Origin: an uncultured archaeon A07HN63
GTDB lineage: Archaea; Halobacteriota; Halobacteria; Halobacteriales; Haloferacaceae
Direction of reading: 5' to 3'
NCBI GenBank assembly: GCA_000496215.1
Contig: KI543199.1
Location: forward strand, 107,372 to 117,108
DNA: 9,737 nt
In this document: piece after piece, positions 6,162 through 9,737 of the stretch
Position numbering within the stretch: the first letter of the stretch is position 1
How the letters are laid out: the number at the start of each line of letters is the position of its first letter
Notes under the pieces: model-generated
Databases searched by the model: none
Told to the model about the DNA's origin: nothing
Seen by the model: the letters and a program-made list of their open reading frames with translations, nothing else
Position numbers and translations under genes: made by a program

Positions 6162-8017
6162 ACCGCATTGGCGGGAGTGCCGGAACAGGAGAAGGTGGTG
6201 AGCCACCTGAGCGGTTTGATACCGAGAAGGAATGCGACATCAAGCAGGTCGCCTCCGGTCGGTTTGGCGTCACCTCTCATTACCTCTCGTCGGCCGAAGA
6301 GATCCAGATAAAGATGGCACAGGGCTCGAAACCCGGCGAGGGTGGGCACCTGCCGGGCAAGAAGGTCAACGAGATGATCGCCCATGTCCGGTTCTCGACG
6401 CCAGGTGTCGGTCTTATTTCGCCGCCACCGCTACACGACATCTACTCGATCGAGGATCTCAAGCAGTTGATCCACGATCTCAAAGCCGCAAACCCGGATG
6501 CGGATATCAATGTCAAACTCGTCTCCGAGGCCGGCATCGGTACAATCGCGGCCGGTGTCGCCAAGGCCAACGGTGACATCGTCCACATCTCCGGTGACTC
6601 CGGTGGGACCGGTGCGTCGCCAAAAACGTCGATAAAAAATGCTGGCCTGCCGTGGGAACTCGGCGTCGCCGAGGCCAATCAGATGCTGTGTGCGACCGGG
6701 CTCCGTGACCGCATCAAGATCACAGCCGACGGCGGGATGAAAACCGGCCGCGACGTAGCGGTCGCCGCGTTGCTCGGTGCGGAGGAGTACGTCTTCGGCA
6801 CCGCTTCACTGGTTACCTCCGGCTGTGTGATGGCCCGACAGTGTCATGCCAACACCTGTCCGGTCGGCGTGGCGACACAGGACGAGGAACTCCGTGAACG
6901 GTTCCCCGGCGAACCCCAGCACGTCATCAACTACATGACGTTCATCGCGCAGGAACTCCGAGAGATCATGGCTGACCTCGGCTTCCGCTCGCTCGACGAG
7001 ATGATCGGCCGACCAGAACTGCTCACCCAGCGCGAGACCGACCACGAGAAGGCCCAGCATCTCGATCTTTCGACGGTCATCGCACCGACGGCGGGCGATC
7101 AACGGCGGAAAACTCGCGAGCAAAACCACACCGATATCGACGATCAGCTCGACTGGGAGCTCATCGAGGACGCCGAGGAGGCCCTCGAGTCCGGGCGGAG
7201 CGTCACCCTCGACAAGGAGATCGATAACGTCGACCGCGCGGTCGGCGCGACGCTCTCTCACGAGATCTCCGAGCGGTACGGTGGCGCGGGACTGGCTGAC
7301 GACACGATCACCGTCGACTTCGACGGGATCGCCGGCCAGAGCTTCGCGGCGTTCCTCGCCAACGGTGTGACGATGGACCTCACCGGCGCGGCCAACGACT
7401 ACGTCGGCAAAGGGATGTCCGGTGGGAAACTCATCGTGCAGACGCCACCGGATGCGGCGTATGTTGCCGACGACAATATCCTCATCGGCAACGTCGCTCT
7501 CTACGGCGCGACGCAGGGCGAGGCCTACATCAACGGCGTCGCCGGCGAGCGGTTTGGTGTGCGCAACTCCGGCGTCAAGGCCGTTGTTGAGGGTGTCGGC
7601 GATCACGGCTGTGAGTACATGACCGGCGGCGTCGTCGCCGTGCTGGGCGAAACGGGCCGGAACTTCGCCGCAGGGATGTCAGGCGGTGTCGCCTACGTCT
7701 ACGACCCCGATGGCGAGTTCGAGTCCAAACTCAACAAGGGGATGGTGACATTCTCCGAGTCGCTCACGCAGAAAGACGAGCGGATGTTGACCCGACTGGT
7801 CGAGAACCACGCCGAGTACACCGACAGCGACCGTGCGGCCGAGTTACTCGACGACTGGGCGGCCGAGATCAGCAACTTCGCTCGGATCTTCCCCGATGCC
7901 TATCGGGATTCCATCGAGAACAAGGGCTCCGACGACGTGCGCGAGGATCTCCCCGAGACGCCGGCGGCGGCAGCCGAGGCGACCCCCGACACCGAAACCG
8001 TTTCGAGCGACGACTGA
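6158..8017 (+). CDS. gltB: Glutamate synthase, C-terminal part as sequenced (FMN / iron-sulfur and GXGXG domains)
   Basis: The first possible ATG in this frame is 6158, but homology extends upstream to 6146. The part encodes most of the FMN-binding (beta/alpha)8 barrel: GEGGE (near 907-911 in full-length numbering), GSKPGEGGHLPGKKV, GDSGGTGASP, and ADGGMKTGRD. The 3Fe-4S cluster motif is C-x5-C-x4-C (about Cys1119, Cys1125, Cys1130), as in all glutamate synthases. The GXGXG beta-helix domain starts near residue 1253 and includes GKGMSGGKLIV, GERFGVRNSG and GGVVAVLGETGRNFAAGMSGG. The tail is Ala- and acid-rich. As a separate polypeptide it would lack the first strand region of the barrel, so it probably would not fold as a complete synthase domain. 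It ends 24 bases from the convergent DUF123 gene. Confidence 0.88.
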   Translation: MNRIGGSAGTGEGGEPPERFDTEKECDIKQVASGRFGVTSHYLSSAEEIQIKMAQGSKPGEGGHLPGKKVNEMIAHVRFSTPGVGLISPPPLHDIYSIEDLKQLIHDLKAANPDADINVKLVSEAGIGTIAAGVAKANGDIVHISGDSGGTGASPKTSIKNAGLPWELGVAEANQMLCATGLRDRIKITADGGMKTGRDVAVAALLGAEEYVFGTASLVTSGCVMARQCHANTCPVGVATQDEELRERFPGEPQHVINYMTFIAQELREIMADLGFRSLDEMIGRPELLTQRETDHEKAQHLDLSTVIAPTAGDQRRKTREQNHTDIDDQLDWELIEDAEEALESGRSVTLDKEIDNVDRAVGATLSHEISERYGGAGLADDTITVDFDGIAGQSFAAFLANGVTMDLTGAANDYVGKGMSGGKLIVQTPPDAAYVADDNILIGNVALYGATQGEAYINGVAGERFGVRNSGVKAVVEGVGDHGCEYMTGGVVAVLGETGRNFAAGMSGGVAYVYDPDGEFESKLNKGMVTFSESLTQKDERMLTRLVENHAEYTDSDRAAELLDDWAAEISNFARIFPDAYRDSIENKGSDDVREDLPETPAAAAEATPDTETVSSDD

Positions 8018-8025
8018 GCAGTCCC

Positions 8026-8054
8026 GTTTCTCTTTCCGGTTTTACACCGTTTTG
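8026..8054 (+). terminator. Possible T-rich terminator of glutamate synthase
   Basis: Just after the TGA at 8015-8017 the plus strand has a series of T runs (GTTTCTCTTT, GGTTTTAC, CGTTTTGAC). Archaeal transcription often ends at such T tracts without a hairpin. The tract overlaps the 3' end of the convergent DUF123 gene. Confidence 0.4.
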
Positions 8055-8443
8055 ACTGTCGCCGGCAGCGACAGCGTTTCCAGTCCCCAGAGATGACTCC
8101 CGCAGTCGCAGTCAGAAGCGCCGAACGCCGCGACAGGCTCACAGCCCGCCTCTCGAAGGGCCGTCGCCAGCGCACACTCGATGTCACGATCGGGATAGGT
8201 TTCGACAGTGACCAACTGCACCGACTCATCACCGAGCAGGTAGTCGATATGCCAGTGCTGCGTTGTCCGGTCACCGCTGGCGAGTTCTCGATGTCGGTCG
8301 ACACGCGAGAGGCCGCCGGGACCGAACGCGCTGCCGACGTAGGCGTAGGAGCCATCAAATGTGATCTCGCCGAGCGCGCCGACCTCGATATCGACCGAAC
8401 CGTCGCAGTCGACGACGAGCACGTAGCTGCCGGGGTCGGCCAT
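8042..8443 (-). CDS. DUF123 family protein (GIY-YIG nuclease-like), function unknown
   Basis: The 133-residue product matches the DUF123 family, small proteins related to the GIY-YIG nuclease fold and common in archaea. Visible family features are YAYVGSAFGPGG (33-44) with Arg47 and Arg50 after it, HWHIDYLL (63-70), the EC pair (89-90) and FGASDCDCGSHLW (107-119). Cys112, Cys114 and His117 are conserved in the family and could bind metal or form part of an active site; that is inference. The function is not established, and nuclease activity has not been shown to my knowledge. The ATG at 8443 is preferred because the family sequence starts there; an upstream open frame to 8623 merely overlaps the protease gene. 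The start lies one base after the stop of the Ste24 gene (TGA-G-ATG), so translation is probably coupled. Confidence 0.85.
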   Translation of the reverse strand: MADPGSYVLVVDCDGSVDIEVGALGEITFDGSYAYVGSAFGPGGLSRVDRHRELASGDRTTQHWHIDYLLGDESVQLVTVETYPDRDIECALATALREAGCEPVAAFGASDCDCGSHLWGLETLSLPATVKTV

Positions 8444-8444
8444 C

Positions 8445-9737
8445 TCAGTCGGCACCGGGTGCGATGTCCTCAGTGTTGTCGGCTGGCCCGTCGCTCGTGT
8501 CGCCGTCGCCGCGCTTCTGCAGGCGTCGGATCCGCTCGGGAATCGGCGGATGGCTGTAGTGGAACGTCGCGTACCACGGATGCGGGAACGGGTTGGCGAG
8601 GTTCTCGCCGGCCAGCCGGCCAAGCGCGTCGATCATCGGGTCTGGATTCATGATCTCGGCGGCGTAGTCGTCGGCCTCCCGCTCGTGGGCCAAGGAGAGT
8701 TTGTTCGACAGGGGCGCGGTGAACTGTAGCAGCGGGCCGACGATGAGCCCAGCCAGCAGCAGCCCGGCGTACGTCGCCGTTGCCGGGATTCCGAAGGCGG
8801 CGTACAGCGGCTCGAAGTCGACGAGCCAGCCGAGGACGGCGAAGACGACGCCCATCTGGACCGCGCTCGCCGCGAACTGCTTCCAGATGTGGGCCTCCTT
8901 CCAGTGGGCGAGTTCGTGCGCGAGCACGCTCTGGAGTTCGGGGAGTGCCATCTTCTCGACGAGTGTGTCGAACAGCACGACGCGCTTTGTCCGGCCGAAG
9001 CCGACGAAGTAGGCGTTGAGATGTGAGGATCGCCGGCTGGCGTCCATCGTGTAGATGTCGCTCGTCTCGAAGCCGGCGCGCTCGAAGACATCCTCGACGG
9101 CCTCACGCAACTCGCCGGCGTCGACGGGATCGAAGTCGTTGAACAGCGGCGCGATCAGCCGCGGGTAGAGGATCTGCATCCCGAGCGAGAAGGCGACAAA
9201 CAGTCCCCACGCTGCGGCCGGCCACAGCGTCGGCAACCACTCGATAAAAGCGAGAACCGCACCGCCGAGGACCGCAGCGAAGACGATAGAGAGACCAAGC
9301 TGGACCAGCGTATCGCGGACGAACAGCCGCGGCGTCTGATTGTTGAAGCCGAATATCTCCTCGATGCCGAACGTCGAGACGAGATCGAACGGCATCGCAA
9401 ACAGCTGGGCCGCGACCGCAATGGCGACGAAGAACACCACGCCCTGCACGACGACCGGCTGGCCTGTCGCTCCGAGTACGTCGACGGCCCACGAGAGCCC
9501 GCCAGCGTACAGCACCAGCAGCAACACGCCGAGACCGATCCACGACCGGAGTTCCGAGAACGCCGACGTGAGCCGGTGGTACTCGCGAAGGTCGTCGAGG
9601 TCGTCGACGCCGAGGGCGTTCTCGACCCACGTCTGTTCGCGGTCGAGTACCCGTTCGGCATGGCGGACGTTCAGGACGGCCAGCAGCGAGAAAACGCCTT
9701 GCGTCCCGACGAGCAACAGCACGAAGCCGACGTGAAC
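8445..9737 (-). CDS. Ste24/CAAX-type membrane zinc metalloprotease (M48), 5' end cut off
   Basis: This is a multi-pass membrane metalloprotease of peptidase family M48, Ste24 (CAAX prenyl protease 1) branch. About 425 residues are readable from a GTG at 9722, but the frame stays open to the window edge and adds hydrophobic residues of the first membrane helix, so the real start lies outside. Numbered from that GTG, the zinc motif is HELAH (269-273), and Glu347 in the HEREAD stretch fits the third zinc ligand. Family signatures include FGFNNQTPRLFVRD (124-137), FNDFDPVDAGEL (194-205), ASRRSSHLNAYFVGFG (228-243) and YSHPPIPERI (389-398). Several hydrophobic segments occur (about 62-80, 93-110, 141-160, 166-186, 283-300, 317-334). 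In eukaryotes Ste24 trims prenylated proteins; the archaeal substrate is unknown, and roles in membrane-protein quality control like HtpX are possible. It is the first gene of a pair with DUF123. Confidence 0.9.
   Translation of the reverse strand, partial: VHVGFVLLLVGTQGVFSLLAVLNVRHAERVLDREQTWVENALGVDDLDDLREYHRLTSAFSELRSWIGLGVLLLVLYAGGLSWAVDVLGATGQPVVVQGVVFFVAIAVAAQLFAMPFDLVSTFGIEEIFGFNNQTPRLFVRDTLVQLGLSIVFAAVLGGAVLAFIEWLPTLWPAAAWGLFVAFSLGMQILYPRLIAPLFNDFDPVDAGELREAVEDVFERAGFETSDIYTMDASRRSSHLNAYFVGFGRTKRVVLFDTLVEKMALPELQSVLAHELAHWKEAHIWKQFAASAVQMGVVFAVLGWLVDFEPLYAAFGIPATATYAGLLLAGLIVGPLLQFTAPLSNKLSLAHEREADDYAAEIMNPDPMIDALGRLAGENLANPFPHPWYATFHYSHPPIPERIRRLQKRGDGDTSDGPADNTEDIAPGAD

Larger units (their letters stand above)
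3471..8017 (+). pseudogene. gltB: Glutamate synthase large subunit, interrupted by a one-base frameshift
   Basis: Together the two reading frames encode one complete glutamate synthase large subunit of about 1515 residues, the usual length for the family. The enzyme transfers the amide nitrogen of glutamine to 2-oxoglutarate, giving two glutamates. The domain order is intact: class II glutaminase, central domain, FMN barrel with an iron-sulfur cluster, and GXGXG beta-helix. The frame changes at 6144-6146, where five bases (ACAAC) stand in place of the six expected between the family's HE and AIAMNR residues. No other stop or frame break appears in 4.5 kb, so this is either a sequencing or assembly error or a very recent mutation. 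No small subunit (gltD) gene is in the window, consistent with, but not proof of, a ferredoxin-dependent enzyme. The gene has its own promoter and no co-directional partner. Confidence 0.9.

Noticed and set aside
8444..8623. 60-residue N-terminal extension of the DUF123 protein
   Set aside because: It lies wholly inside the Ste24 gene in another frame, is Arg/Ser/Thr-rich like a shadow translation and unlike an acidic haloarchaeal protein, and family similarity begins at 8443.
78..9737. A shared isoprenoid/prenylation theme linking the geranylgeranyl reductase with the Ste24 (CAAX) protease
   Set aside because: The two genes are over 7 kb apart, on opposite strands, with unrelated housekeeping genes between them. 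Nothing in the sequence connects them.

Overview
The window looks like chromosomal DNA of a haloarchaeon (class Halobacteria). It is GC-rich, the encoded proteins are strongly acidic (many Asp and Glu, few Lys), and at least two genes have a TTTATT-type TATA element about 25 bases before the ATG, as expected for leaderless archaeal transcripts. It also encodes a pilin with the haloarchaeal signal sequence and an archaeal/eukaryotic-type prolyl-tRNA synthetase. I cannot name a genus from the sequence.

Layout from left to right. (1) 78-1163, +: FAD-dependent geranylgeranyl reductase family enzyme. (2) 1165-1602, -: single type IV pilin-like protein, convergent with gene 1 and one base away from it. 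(3) 1727-3220, +: prolyl-tRNA synthetase, divergent from the pilin across a 124-base region holding two back-to-back promoters. (4) 3471-8017, +: large subunit of glutamate synthase, preceded by a 250-base non-coding region with its own promoter. This gene is interrupted by a one-base frameshift at 6144-6146. (5) 8042-8443, -: DUF123 (GIY-YIG-like) protein. (6) 8445-9737, -: Ste24/CAAX-type membrane zinc protease, running off the right edge. Genes 6 and 5 form a tight pair read right to left (TGA-G-ATG) that converges on glutamate synthase.

Most of the content is ordinary housekeeping: lipid or isoprenoid reduction, proline charging of tRNA, nitrogen assimilation and membrane proteolysis. I see no mobile elements, CRISPR array, RNA genes, toxin-antitoxin or defence system, and no convincing new multi-gene system. 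The points most worth a second look are the glutamate synthase frameshift, which happens to create an ATGA stop/start overlap; a small 18-bp tandem repeat expanding an acidic loop between the zinc cysteines of prolyl-tRNA synthetase; and the coupling of a Ste24 protease to an uncharacterised DUF123 protein.
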